Assembly: GCA_024114885.1 (NCBI GenBank)
Contig: CP099425.1
Span: forward strand, 434,001 to 498,000
From: Septoria linicola
Taxonomy: Eukaryota > Ascomycota > Dothideomycetes > Mycosphaerellales > Mycosphaerellaceae
Reading direction: 5' to 3'
Length of the DNA stretch: 64,000 nucleotides
Position numbers and translations under genes: made by a program. Below, one piece after another: positions 20,301 through 30,233 of this stretch. The notes beneath the pieces were generated by a model. It did not search any database. It worked only from the letters and a program-made list of their open reading frames with translations, and was not told where the DNA came from. Within the stretch, counting starts at the first letter, position 1. Each line of letters opens with the position of its first letter.

Positions 20301-21252
20301 GAGCATTCCGCAGATGCCCTCTTTTATCAGCACCAAAAGCCATATCTCCCGAAGCAAGCAACGCCGACTGCGTCACGTGCCCCTCCCTTGGCCCTTCCTT
20401 TGTGATCAATGTTCTCGTAGCACTAGGCGCACTATTGTCTATCACCTCTACAGTCGTGCGCTGGTTCTCAGCTACTTCAGCCACAGCCTCGTCGATCTTA
20501 GAGAACCAGTCGCTGCCCTCAGTCGAGTGCTGAAGCTCAGCTAAAACGTTCTTGTTTGGCTTGACAAGACTTGTCAGTTTGGCCTCCGTGACTGACTCTC
20601 GCGAACGGGATTGTAGTTGACTTTGCGCCTGCGACAGCCGATGCTGGAGCGCTTCAACGTGATGCTCCAGAGCTTGCGACTGCGTCGCAGCTACGACCTC
20701 GCTCGAGGGAATGATGACTTGTGGTGGGGGAGAGAGCACTGGTGCTGGACTTTTTGGCACACTTGGGCGTGGTTTTGTCTTTCGCAGTGGACTGAAGTCG
20801 TTACGCTTCGATGGCGTTGGTCGCAACGCGGGCGCGTCGTCCTCACCAAGAGCTGCTTTCGGCAATGCCTTTCGTGGTCTCCGGGGTGACTGCTGTTTCT
20901 CTTCGCTACTGTACTCTGACGCGACCGCTTTCGAAACTCGTGGACTGAGCAGCCGTCGTTGCGTGCCGTCGCTGGCACGTTTCTTGGTGACTTTGGGTCG
21001 CGATTTCGTGGTCGGCTGAGGTGATATCGTGGTCACAGGTGCGATGCCTTGGTTGATGCTCGTCTTTCGTGCGTTGATCGGACTCCAGCGGATGTCATGT
21101 TCCTGCTCCGGTTGCTGTATTTCCATCACGCTGTTTTGATCTACAGGATCGCGTGTAGCTTTTGTGTCAATGTCGCTAAGTTCAGGCGTCGGCGTCCTAG
21201 CGATGTCAATTTGCTGCGAAGGTGCCGCGATCTGGCTGGAAGTCTGGCCCAT
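17335..21252 (-). CDS. Large Myb-type DNA-binding protein, Reb1/TTF-I-like
   Basis: Single exon, 1305 aa from the Met at 21252 (MGQTSSQIAAPSQ); the open frame reaches 21417, but the extra 55 residues look like leader sequence. The first 800 residues are charged, disordered and rich in Ser, Pro, Glu and Lys, with basic nuclear-type clusters (SRKRKRKSS, AKKRRVDDEE, SKRRRSS). The DNA-binding part near residues 790-990 has PFTQEEKELADKIF, then Myb repeats GPWTPEQDEALRTAY..KDRWRSHF and GPWTVEEEEQLMAAVEECI..KRCREKYMNI. This arrangement matches Reb1 and TTF-I, which bind rDNA terminators and some promoters and arrest RNA polymerase I or replication forks. The acidic C-terminus ends in a basic tail. 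Target sites here are unknown. Confidence 0.8.
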   Translation of the reverse strand: MGQTSSQIAAPSQQIDIARTPTPELSDIDTKATRDPVDQNSVMEIQQPEQEHDIRWSPINARKTSINQGIAPVTTISPQPTTKSRPKVTKKRASDGTQRRLLSPRVSKAVASEYSSEEKQQSPRRPRKALPKAALGEDDAPALRPTPSKRNDFSPLRKTKPRPSVPKSPAPVLSPPPQVIIPSSEVVAATQSQALEHHVEALQHRLSQAQSQLQSRSRESVTEAKLTSLVKPNKNVLAELQHSTEGSDWFSKIDEAVAEVAENQRTTVEVIDNSAPSATRTLITKEGPREGHVTQSALLASGDMAFGADKRGHLRNAQHDLELAVSAVNAEHDVSDIGEEVQEVDDVEMEEEENEDSRAGSDTEQDTDNMNWLLPTADEIREHRQQRTLYADDLELEERIEEPQSAWEIREETRKLARNVLREHIVKWNLDRKIYKGLAKYVPGDDGEPVITYAAPGETFKVRKHTKAERNEAKANKDSMTSTRTALHESIVISELEARKIAMVNARQSASPAAHGSDAGSISAEEFVAKQSPASNIDEDVVEEADETNEEHELVDAPSVKVDQHHAELPPEDRHDVENQGVPNAGQDEVSTIVPVITRKVVASPESKPQPAALREKGKEKAVPVPERENPIAAGRVPNRTPSDPLSKKQRKVPRASGSASIGRAVPIALIPTPPKSDEADADPSSITSQPAGVQVGDWLASQSEEPPVPLEQVEQEKAAKTSRKRKRKSSANDDPDFEEVAPEDSNSVTTSARAEMREAKKSASAKKRRVDDEEMSEAPKSKRRRSSAAATEKKPKRSVTMSGPFTQEEKELADKIFDNVLQKEGLRESDLMAQVQNWKMCGTLKTDMFAAFSDRSVESVRKFCQRRWHGQERGPWTPEQDEALRTAYASHPGKWTVISDSVGRTAADCKDRWRSHFESDHINLGPWTVEEEEQLMAAVEECIKVIKKEKCDDPALLRDRERVEALINWRVVSDKLDGKRNTKRCREKYMNIRAIQAKTKNHDVSWSTTQRAKVGEDGQKVAMARRKVAQFEIGDYYDVFVEIHTSFENPHQHFRDEKNVVWSIVSAKNLHSRFSMYSYSSALRRVALETAIETWPANNAKIKRKLDRVDTFPAKALVLAKWIEKTYAGRLDTMTRTYQAELIGKSKEELQALKQARKERFAQGSRKINEQSKDYVTDSEGDDEGPAAMIPSTSKARVPAAVLGKKSESPESEAENQDQSEDEGRDDDGEEEASDVTQTVPDSQFQEDHDVAMSDVESLKGTPSVGPANFIDRLKSSGGSGRRKTVGYGKKDKMKAGRRRTHVH

Positions 21253-21647
21253 CGCGCAGCTCCTGCCACCACGGCATACTTTGTCCGTGGTTGTTGTGTC
21301 TTCACGTTTCAATGTCGACTGCCCATGTCGATCATTCAACTTTAAAGCTGCGGGATGAGCGGGAGACCCTGCAGCAATCCCGGTAAGGCGCACTGAGCAC
21401 CGGCAGGCGCCGGACATCTCTGCTTTGCGAGCCTCACTTCAGTGCCATCAGTAGCATATCAGCAGCGTACCTCACTTGGGCGGCTCGGAAAGGAAACCGA
21501 TCACAGGGCAGACCAAATTGCAATCCTGACTCTGGACTCCGCCAATCTTCAGGAAGGAGTGCCTCATCTTGGCGCGCATTGTGGCAACCACGTCCCTGGG
21601 AGAGCCACGAACATCTTAGCGGACCTCAGGTCCATCCTCTGCCCAGC
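21253..21647. promoter_or_regulatory. Divergent promoter of the Reb1-like and four-helix genes
   Basis: 395 bp between divergent starts. The open frame of the Reb1-like gene extends to 21417 with no better start context. No other element recognised. Confidence 0.45.
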
Positions 21648-22328
21648 ATGGCCACAGTAGAACAGGCACAAGAGTTCCATCGTGAACACCCCGATCAATA
21701 CGGACCAGCGCCCGGTGAGACCGCAGAGCAACATGCCGCGCATGCCTACTTTCAGCCCATCCGACACTGGGGACTCGGCCGGAAACAAGAAGCTGTCCTG
21801 TTCTACTGCTTTACAGTGCCCTCCTGGATATTTTGTATCATCTCCGCTGCTTTAGGAAGCTACAGAAAGACGTATTCGCACGCGTTCATCGCCTGCGCCA
21901 CGGTCTGGCTGGTATTATGGGCGACTGCGTGGCTACAGACTGCAGTGTTGATGGTGCAGCGTGCAAGTTGGACGCGAGACGAGGCAAATTTGAAGGACCG
22001 AAAGCAGTACTTGTATCTGTCTGTGAGATTGCAGCGACTGATGATTGTAAGTGGTGTCTTGCGCTGTCCCCCAAACAACTGCTGACTTTTCCCTCAGGTC
22101 ACCGCTGTCATCTGTCTACCCACATTTATCCAAGCATACGTGCAGCGAGAAAGCTACCACGATCTTGCATACTGGCTGCTCTTTCTGCTGTTCTTCATCT
22201 TCAATACAGTTGGGTGTGTCATGAACGCATACAACAACATCACTTGGGAGAGCGATCGCTTGCACTATGAAGAAGGCGAACCACCGATGAAGCATACCAA
22301 GCTTGCCATTCTCGGCATTCCATCTTGA
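21648..22328 (+). CDS. Four-helix membrane protein of unknown function
   Basis: Exons 21648-22046 and 22098-22328, 209 aa. The 51-nt intron has a GTAAGT donor, a GCTGAC branch point and a CAG acceptor. Start is the ATG at 21648 (MATVEQAQEFHREHP), preferred over the open frame that reaches 21579. Hydrophobic helices lie at about residues 50-70 (AVLFYCFTVPSWIFCIISAAL), 78-100, 133-150 (VTAVICLPTFIQAYV) and 160-180. Both ends are polar and there is no cleavable signal peptide, so it is likely a polytopic protein of an internal or plasma membrane. I do not recognise the family. Splicing is well supported because it removes the premature stop and keeps the frame. Confidence 0.72.
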
Positions 22329-23423
22329 GCTGTATTGGAACTTGTTTGGTATTGAGCGCGACAGCACAGCGAACTTGTACAGATAGAACATACGCACTTC
22401 TAATTCACGAGATCATGAGTTGCAGCTGAATCAAAAGGCCGAGCGCGAGTTCTCACGATCTTGCTGGGTGACTGCGCTATCGAGACGCATGCCAGTCATT
22501 GCAGATGGCGCTCTGGAGCTGGAGAGAGATCGAAAAATATCGACTATCCATTGTCCCTACAGCCCTGCCGCATAGCTTCCTTGTGAACATCTACCAACTT
22601 CGTGAAACGATGTTTTCGGCCGCATCCATCCACTTGATGTCGTCTGGACTCGGGGACAATATGACTTGCCGGCGATGGACTCGATATTTGCATTCTATCG
22701 TGAGCAGCTGGGTTCCATACCATGTCGCCGTCGTCCCAGGAGTAACTGTAGTGAACCCTAAGCACGCCTTGGCGGCTATACTGACATTCGAATTCGCGTT
22801 GACCGACCTACAGTCCATCACTTCAACATCGACTTGCTCCAAATAGCATGTGCATCGCTCGACGAGCTACTTCTCGTATTCAAGCTCATAATGAAGAAGA
22901 CTGATCGCCTTGATCCCTTGACTGATAGTGCAGTCTATCATTCAACGGCCGTGATACGCGCTTGAAGATTTCTACAGCCTCTTCACCCGAACTCGGTTGA
23001 ACACTGGTTCAATATGAAGACGAAAGGCTGCATCGCACGACTGATCACGCTGTTGACTCATACCTCTTGTTCTTGCGGCCATTGACGAGGTTCACCACAC
23101 CGTGCATTCAGCGCGCTTACCGATGTTTCAGCAGCACTATATCTCAGACATGGTGTCAAGCAACAGCAAGCACGCCAAGGAGCCTTCGGCTAGGAATTGC
23201 CAGTCTTCACTATACAGACTATACTCAGTACCAGTCTAAATTTCCGTCAGAGCAGTAGTTGGTATGGCCACCAATCTACAACTCGTACTCAAGAAGCACA
23301 TGCGCCAAAGGCTTGGCCGCGCGAAGACATTGCTTATATCTCCATTCCTGCCTCCCCTCTCTGCTGACTTGATCACAGCGTCTACATTGCACGAGTTGAT
23401 CTCTTGCGTCCCTTCATTTCACC
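22329..23423. other. Intergenic, 1.1 kb, GH131 promoter side
   Basis: No convincing gene. The last 100 bp before the GH131 start are pyrimidine-rich (about 23335-23420) with a CTGAC-like word and a CACAG at 23375-23379, so a 5' UTR intron end is possible. Confidence 0.4.
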
Positions 23424-24797
23424 ATGTTCACTTCTCCAATCACTCTTGCCCTGGTGGCAGGAGCATCAGCTTCTACACTCTGGGACGGCCGCTTGAACGA
23501 CTACTCCGATGCCTCATTCCTTTCTGACTGGTCTTGGTCAAATCAAGTCGGGCCATATCAGTACTACATCCATGGCTCCGGAGCTGTGTCTGATTATGTT
23601 GCACTCTCAGCGGATTATAAGAATCCCGAAGACACTTCTTCTGAGCAAGGCATCCAGATTACCATCGACGATACCTCTAGTTGGAATGGCCAAAACATGA
23701 TGCGGACCGAACTCATCCCTTCAACCACCGCCGCAATCAATGCTGGCAAAGTCTTCTACCACTTTTCGATTCAACACACCGAGACCAATGCTCCATCTCA
23801 GACAGAAGAGCATCAGATCTGCTTCTTCGAGAGCCACTTTACGGAATTGAAGTACGGCAAATCGGGAGGTTCAAGCAATACTCTCCGTTGGATGGCAAAC
23901 AGTGAGACGCAATGGAATGCCACTCTCGAAGCAGGCGTCTGGCACAATGTCGCGTATGGTATCGACTTTGATGCACAGACAGTCACTTTCTACCACTCTA
24001 CGGGCGCCGATGCACTGGAGATGACTGCCGGCCCTATCTCTGCTACAACTGACTCGAACGGAGCCGACTGGCATTTGGGTGTTCTGCGACTGCCAGGTAG
24101 CGGAAGTGATAGCGGCTCAACCGAAGACTGGCACTTCTCTGGCGTGTACATTGAGGATGGCGACCTTACTACCACGATTGGAGGCACGGCTGGTGGCTCC
24201 GAGTCTGGTTCATCTGTGAACATAACTTCCTCTGCTTCGCCGGCGACAACATCTGCATCTGCACCATCATCTGCCGCACCATCATCTGCTGCACCATCCT
24301 CTGCTACACCATCAGCTACTGCGACATCATCTGCTGTTGCAGCCAAATTGGTCAGCTCATCGAGTGCTGTTCCTACCACACTTCAGACACTGATCAAGCC
24401 GGCCTCAACACCTGTGAGCGGCGTGTGTATGCCTATCACTGAGACTTCATCGACAACATCTGCTACTGCTGCTGCTGCTACAACGAGTACTTGTCCAGCT
24501 GCTGGAGAGACCGACGATCAAGGCCGGTATAGCTGCAATCCAGCACACCAGTATCCTAGCAGTCAGACCTGTGAACTGAAGGGTAGCTGCTATTTCCTTG
24601 TCAGCCAGACTACAACCTCTGCCAAGGCGCCGTCTACCACAACATCGACCACCTTCGCTAGTGACATAGCTTCTGCCAGTGCTGATGCATTGGATGCAAA
24701 GCCTACAAAAGCATTTCCTGAGGGCTACACTTTGGAGGATCTGCAGAGCCTGGTGGCATATCTAGAGCTGGAGGGATGGAACGCAGAGGAGGCTTAG
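23424..24797 (+). CDS. Secreted glycoside hydrolase family 131 beta-glucanase
   Basis: Single exon, 457 aa. A signal peptide (MFTSPITLALVAGASAS) is followed by the GH131 catalytic domain (about residues 18-255), opening with TLWDGRLNDYSDASFLSDWS and including the family segment NGQNMMRTELIPST. GH131 enzymes, found in fungi and oomycetes, cut beta-1,3, beta-1,6 and beta-1,4 glucans, and are often induced in plant pathogens. Then come a Ser/Thr/Ala-rich linker with a 15-bp tandem repeat, a Cys-containing module (about residues 350-395) and a short acidic end. The C-terminal Cys module is not one I recognise and is not required in the family. No GPI-type hydrophobic tail is seen, so secretion into the medium or wall is likely. 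Confidence 0.85.
   Translation: MFTSPITLALVAGASASTLWDGRLNDYSDASFLSDWSWSNQVGPYQYYIHGSGAVSDYVALSADYKNPEDTSSEQGIQITIDDTSSWNGQNMMRTELIPSTTAAINAGKVFYHFSIQHTETNAPSQTEEHQICFFESHFTELKYGKSGGSSNTLRWMANSETQWNATLEAGVWHNVAYGIDFDAQTVTFYHSTGADALEMTAGPISATTDSNGADWHLGVLRLPGSGSDSGSTEDWHFSGVYIEDGDLTTTIGGTAGGSESGSSVNITSSASPATTSASAPSSAAPSSAAPSSATPSATATSSAVAAKLVSSSSAVPTTLQTLIKPASTPVSGVCMPITETSSTTSATAAAATTSTCPAAGETDDQGRYSCNPAHQYPSSQTCELKGSCYFLVSQTTTSAKAPSTTTSTTFASDIASASADALDAKPTKAFPEGYTLEDLQSLVAYLELEGWNAEEA
24255..24330 (+). repeat. 15-bp tandem repeat in the GH131 linker
   Basis: Four to five imperfect copies of a unit like TCTGCYGCACCATCA encode a repeated (A)PSSA block in the O-glycosylation-type linker. All copies keep the frame. 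Confidence 0.85.
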
Positions 24798-25349
24798 GCA
24801 TAAGCGTGACTATCGCTGCTTGGACGACGATATGTAGTGGTGTAGCTTAGCTGCATCGCTCACAAAGTGAGCAGAGAATAGATATGCGCAGCTTGAGTTC
24901 GGTCATTTCGGTCTCATTAACATTCTCAGGAGAATTCCCAATGATCAGCATATCGATAGACGCCACAGCTGATTGTGGCTTTGTCCTGAGCTGAACCCTG
25001 CATCTAAATGAGTCCCTCGACATGTTCGCATATGAAACAGATCAGCATATCATGTCTCCCACTTGTACTACCGAAAAGCTGTCGCCTGGAGGTCTATACG
25101 AAGTCCATATTCACGCTGCATTCGAGGCGCAGCGTTGGCATTGCCTTCCAAGACTGCCCAGCCACGGGCAACGTCAGCCGATCGCAGCAATGATCTAACG
25201 TCCTCTTCTATTGAGCTTCCATCTTCACTTCTACTACTGCTGCCATCGACTACCACCTCGAAGGTCGTTCATCGGCATCTTTCCAGTGAGACGTCGATTA
25301 GTACCGCGCTGAAGTAGCCAAGTCAGACCCATACAGCACTGATTCGACC
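24798..25349. other. Intergenic, 552 bp
   Basis: Between GH131 and the CYSTM gene, both on the plus strand. Nothing recognised apart from short chance ORFs. Confidence 0.45.
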
Positions 25350-25877
25350 ATGTCCAAACACGTATGTGGCGCGCGCACCACCAGCACCAGCACCATCTCC
25401 AACAATGCATACTAACACCCCTCCTCCAGGACGCGCCCCAAGGCGCCCCACCCTCCTACCCCCCTCAAGCGCACTACGACGCCGGCCCCGTCCCTCAAGG
25501 CGGGGCGAGCAACGACTACTACGGCCAACAACAACCCCAATACAACCAAGGCGGCTACCCGCCACAGCAATACAACCAGGGCGGTTACGATCCAAACTAC
25601 AACCAGGGCTACCCGCCTCAAGGCTACCCTCAAGGCCAGCCGATGCAGTATCAGCAGGGTCCATATCAGCAGTATCCACCCGGCGGCGTTCCGCAGGATA
25701 GAGGCGGTGGTTCGGGGGCGGGGGGTTGCTGTGCTGGTAAGAATAAGAATTACATATCCTCCTTTTTTCTTGCCTGGAGGTGGTGGTGATGTAGGAGACG
25801 AGTAAAAGCTGACTGAGATCCACATAGGTATAATGGCTGCCCTAGCATGCTGCTGCTGTCTGGACGTTCTGTTCTAG
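25350..25877 (+). CDS. Small CYSTM-domain protein with QGY-rich body
   Basis: Exons 25350-25361, 25430-25736 and 25828-25877, 122 aa. The first exon is only 12 nt (MSKH). Introns of 68 and 91 nt have ACTAAC and GCTGAC branch points. The middle is a Pro/Gln/Tyr/Gly-rich low-complexity stretch with YNQGGY-type repeats. The third exon completes the motif GCCAGIMAALACCCCLDVLF at the C-terminus, a typical CYSTM: a short cysteine-rich membrane-anchoring tail. CYSTM proteins are small eukaryotic tail-anchored membrane proteins linked to stress or metal tolerance, in yeast at the plasma membrane. The Cys motif appears only after splicing, which strongly supports the model. Exact role unknown. Confidence 0.85.
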
Positions 25878-26485
25878 TGTAGAACCTGTGGACAGCGGCG
25901 AGTCGGGTTGGCAGAGGGGACCTGGGAAAAGGATTCCACGACACACGAGACCGAACGTACGTAATCATACAACACCTCGGCAACTGGAAAGGAGACAGCA
26001 CCGCCAGATAAGAAGCGGGGAAGTCATCGAGAAGAGCGGATACAGTCTACGGCAGACCAAATTTTGCTTTGAGTGACGGGATGTATACGTTGCAGTGAGG
26101 CGCATGAAGGAAGATCTTGATTATTGCGTGGGAGGTTTGCAAGAGCGAGAGCGGAGTGTAGCATTGACACCTTGATAGTTCTTCTTTTTGAGTAATGTGT
26201 TTTATGGACTGTTTTCAGCTCAGCTTCATTCATGTGCACTGTTACGAAATGGTTCGTGGAGTTGCCATGGCATTTTGGAGAACCTGGCGCAGGGTGGAAA
26301 CTGAGGAACACCGTTGACTGGCATGTAGATGAGCTGTAGAGGAAGGTCATTGATGATCGTAGTATGGCATTCAAGGCGACGTGCAACGAGCTCAAGACTT
26401 GAATCATGCTCGCAGCTCTATCGATGCATATAGTACACAGTCGCGAAGTCATCTGATAGCCTCGTCGAGGCGTGATGTACCGCTA
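25878..26485. other. Convergent 3' region, 608 bp
   Basis: Between the CYSTM and Rpn3 stop codons. A minus-strand ORF at 26024-26452 (142 codons) has no recognisable motif and sits where 3' UTRs are expected. Confidence 0.45.
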
Positions 26486-28105
26486 CTACATATCAAACCC
26501 CTCCTCATCGTCAATGTCGGCATCACCCTCGGTGATCTCCTTGGCCAACTCCCGCTCGCGGTCGCGGGCCTTCGCTGCCTCTGCGATCTCCTGACGATGC
26601 TTGTTCATTGGATACCTCATCGCCATTACGCACTCATCCCTCATGCCTAGCAAAGCGCTGATACGAGCATGGAAGGCCTCGCTCGGCTCCGTTGTGCTGT
26701 ACGCGTCCTTCTGTGGCACCGTCACCATGTGTCCGTTCTGATGGTCGAGACTGGCCTCAATCACTCCATCTCTGATCGCCTTGGCTGTGATGTACTCTGC
26801 CGACTCTTCACTGTCCACACCCAGACGTGTGCAAATGTCGCGAAGGGAGATTCGGGAGTATGACAAGGACAGCATGCGAACACCGGTCTTGATCACGTTC
26901 TGTCGGAGGCGGAGGATGAGCGTGTAGGTACCGTCCTTTCGGAATTGAGCCTCGTTCACACTGACGCACTTCAGGAATGCCTGGAGGTCACCAACGCGGA
27001 CTGCCGAAACAAGCTTGAGGTATGGGTATAGAGCACTCTCGAGAGTGGGTTGGCGGAAGATGGAGCGCTCTGGGATATCACCCATCAACAGCTCGACAAC
27101 GATGAGGAGCTTCATCGATTGCTGGTAGAACCCGACAGCGGGTCCGACTGTGGGCGACTTGCGTGTGGCCGATTCGAGGTTCTCGTGGGCTTGTGTGTAG
27201 GCGAGCTGAATGGCTCGTATACGGCCGATGTAGTACAGGTAGCGGCATACCTGGTTGTTCGATGCGGAAGTTGGAAATTGCGTCTGTGCTACCAGGAGAT
27301 CGGCCTGGGTGATGTCCGCTGTGCTAATGTAGTTTCGCAGAAGGAGGACCGTCACAGCCGCCTGTGTGTCGTAGTCTTTGCGGATGACTGCTGATCGAAG
27401 GGCGGCCAGCAGCGTCGGCCGCAGCTCGATGACCTTGGCCTGCTTTGACGGTGGCTTAGGGTCGAGCTCCTCAGTGAAGAGCGAGTAGTAGTGGTATGCC
27501 TTGGCGCCGATTTGGTCGAGCGTGCGGCGATTCCATTCCCGGATCTTGTCAACAAAGTTGTCGCTAAAGTCCGCGCCCTTTTCGAACTCGCCGTTGTCGT
27601 ACAGGTAGACCTGTGACCGTCAGTACTTTTGTCCGAGCGCCACCCTCAACCGATACTGACCTGTACTAAGACACCTAGATATGCCCACACTTCCTGATGC
27701 ACGTGCTGCTCAGGCGCATCCTTGTCTTTGCTGGCTGCTCCATTCTGCGCAGCTTGCACGTTCTTTGGCAGGAGCTCCTCCAGTATCTGTCGCGGCCGCG
27801 ATGGCTTTGGGTATGCTGTTCGGATGCCCAGAACGATGGCTTCGGCAAAGTTTGGTGATTTGCGCAGAGTCGATATGCTTCGGAGAGCTCGTAGTGTAAA
27901 TCGCGAGTCGAAGGTGTCAACAGCCTGGTTGATGAATTTGAGGTTGTTCTGAATGACTGTGACCAAAACAAGTCAGTGTGTGTGTATCACTGTACAAGGC
28001 AGCCGATGGCAACGCACTGCGCTCAGGCGTCAGATCTGGCACAGACCCGACGCTCTCTTCCTGCTTCTGGCCGTTGACGGCATCAACATCCATCTTGTCG
28101 GCCAT
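26486..28105 (-). CDS. rpn3: 26S proteasome regulatory subunit Rpn3
   Basis: Complement of 26486-27610, 27661-27956 and 28018-28105, 502 aa. Introns are 61 nt and 50 nt, each with a CTGAC branch point and CACAG acceptor; phases fit and no stop remains. The helical repeat region includes EVWAYLGVLVQVYLYDNGEF across the second splice, and HYYSLFTEELDPKP. The PCI winged helix lies near residues 380-425 (ISLRDICTRLGVDSEESAEY). A charged tail ends in DDEEGFDM. Rpn3 (PSMD3) is a non-ATPase lid subunit of the 19S particle and holds the lid together around the deubiquitinase Rpn11. Length is close to yeast Rpn3 (523). It shares a 252-bp divergent promoter with SPC34. Confidence 0.92.
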
Positions 28106-28357
28106 CGTGGAGTCCTGTTGAGGGAGTGTAATGTGGTCGAAGTGTCGTGTGATGCGGTTGATGTTGCAGCTGTTTGGAGCGGCGATGGAAGCTCATCGCG
28201 AGAGTCCGAGCTCTGTTTCGTCAGTCGTTCCGTCGTCACTTCTCCAAACGCGTCTTCTCGACACGACCCTTTCTGATACTGTCATAACACAACTGCATGC
28301 CAACATCGGAGAGTCTTCAAAGACGCGTATACTGCATTCAGGAAGCAATCTGCAATC

Positions 28358-29104
28358 ATGGCTTCACTTCTCAACTCCCATCTGGAACAAATCTCGCTAT
28401 GCGCCACTTCTATAGCAGAACTCCCATTTCCGGGTCCAAAAATGTTTACAAATGCTCTGCTGTCACAACACGACATCACTTCTCTCATTCGAGATACGGA
28501 ACAACACGAGCGAGCTTTGTTCCATCTTGCGCCACCGCCTCTTCCTGGTGTACCTGGAACCAATGACTCGACAAATGCTTCAAATCCTCCCGCAGCATCA
28601 ACAGCAAAGACGCCCAAGCGTAGGGCTACCGTCTATGGTCAGAGACCACCCAAGAGCCGCGCAGTGGCTGCTGTGCTAGGCGGTGATCTCTACAACAAGA
28701 CACGCCAGGAGTCTGCAGCTGCTCGAATCAAAGGCGAGATGGATGTAGAAGTTCTTCTGGAAGGCGCCGAGAGATTACTGGCAGTGTATAACATTCCAGG
28801 AACTACAGACCGCATTGCTCAGCTGCGAAGTCGACATCGACAACTGACTGCCAATATCAAGCATTATGAAGCCAGAGTCAACCAGCAGTCCGAGGATCTT
28901 GCCCGCATGAACAAAGCGCCAGTTTCAGATGATGAAGAACTCATTCCATATGATGACGATGACAATACAATTACAAGTGCTCTGGTCTCCAAGGAAGATC
29001 TCGAAAAGGAAGAAGCTGAAATCAGAGAGCTCGAACGCAAGAAGCAGGCCCTCAGCGAGCGCGTGAATGGGATGGAGAAAGATCTTGGAGGCTTGATGCG
29101 CTGA
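28358..29104 (+). CDS. spc34: DASH/Dam1 complex subunit Spc34
   Basis: Single exon, 248 aa. The N-terminus (LEQISLCATSIAELPFPGPK, then MFTNALLSQHDITSLIRDTE) is the conserved signature of Spc34. The middle is Pro/Ala-rich, followed by VYGQRPPKSRAVAAVLGGDL and a long C-terminal coiled coil (about residues 140-245). Spc34 is part of the fungus-specific DASH ring that couples kinetochores to growing and shrinking microtubule ends, and is a target of Aurora kinase in yeast. It is divergent from rpn3. Start is the Met nearest the conserved block. Confidence 0.88.
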   Translation: MASLLNSHLEQISLCATSIAELPFPGPKMFTNALLSQHDITSLIRDTEQHERALFHLAPPPLPGVPGTNDSTNASNPPAASTAKTPKRRATVYGQRPPKSRAVAAVLGGDLYNKTRQESAAARIKGEMDVEVLLEGAERLLAVYNIPGTTDRIAQLRSRHRQLTANIKHYEARVNQQSEDLARMNKAPVSDDEELIPYDDDDNTITSALVSKEDLEKEEAEIRELERKKQALSERVNGMEKDLGGLMR

Positions 29105-29344
29105 AGTTCAAGCTGGAACTCCGAGTCACTGAAAGCATTGGCTAAGGGTACTCCTGTTTCCCACAGCCTTATACGACTGATTTATGTGACTGGCCTTTGC
29201 CAAGGAAGCCTACTCCCCATAGCAAGGTGCTGGTTCCACAAATGGGATCGAGGGAACGGACTTAGGCGCACAGCTGGCCGTCTTAAATCTGGTCTGGTCA
29301 AAATCACTGATACCTCGTCATGAGATGGATTGCTGGGTATCGAC

Positions 29345-30233
29345 ATGGGCAACAAAATGTCTCGTTCGACGCGCAGAAATGAATCAAAGCTGCGAGTGAC
29401 TGCGACGGATCGTGTTCTTGGTATCGGGGAGCTGCTCGAAATGATCCTATACGAGCTCCCTCCGGTTGATCCTCTCCTGGCACAGCGTGTATGCAGACTG
29501 TGGAAAGCTGAGATATCGTCGCGGAGGAATTTGCAGCGGGCTCTCTTCACCGAAGCTGCTGGCCAGCCTTTGAGACTTATGGAACAGCGTAAGACGCCAT
29601 CGTGTTACGAGCCTAGACATGACACTGACGAATTGCGTAGTACCATCATCAGATCTGACCGCGCTCGCAGAGTGCACAAAATCCTGCAGAACTAAGAACC
29701 AGCATTACCGTGCCTCGGGATCGACAAGCCCGCGGCTCGTCTTTGCGAGTCCTATGCTCGCACCTCTCGTGGCGGCGATGCAGGCCCCGGAGAATTGGGT
29801 CTGCACACGCACACTGTCCGACTGGCGCGGCTACGAGCGACCACAGTTTTCCGATCAAGGGAAAATCACCTTCACTGTCGCTGAGACCATGCCGAAAGCT
29901 TGGTTCTATCCCACAGCCTCGTGGCGGAGGATGTATTTCACGCAGCCTCCCTGCACTTTGGTGCTACAGACACATTGCGAGACGGCTTCTGCTCAGCGGG
30001 CCGGCAGTCGTACCGCGTTCGGAATGTTAGCAGAAGGCACCAGAGCGAGAGAAACACTTCAGATTGGCTTATCGCAGCAGTCTCTCAGTATTCGCTGTGT
30101 GGTCATTGCTGGAGGACATGTCTGGAGGCCAGTGTCACGTAGCTCGCAGCTGAGAGACGTGCTACAGCAATGCGATGATGTTGATTTACAAGGCGACAAG
30201 GACAATAGGTATGGACTGTTCTTCATCAGGTGA
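29345..30233 (+). CDS. F-box domain protein
   Basis: Exons 29345-29588 and 29641-30233, 278 aa. The 52-nt intron has a GTAAGA donor, a CACTGAC branch point and a GTAG acceptor, and joins phase 1 to phase 1. The N-terminal half holds an F-box (about residues 22-50: VLGIGELLEMILYELPPVDP then LLAQRVCRLWKAEI). The rest follows the usual plan of this Dothideomycete family, with MLAPLVAAM, a WRRMYFTQPPC block and a C-terminal immunoglobulin-like stretch. It is probably an SCF substrate adaptor; the target is unknown. Start at 29345 is the first ATG in frame. Without splicing, two overlapping frames would result, each lacking half of the pattern. Confidence 0.7.
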
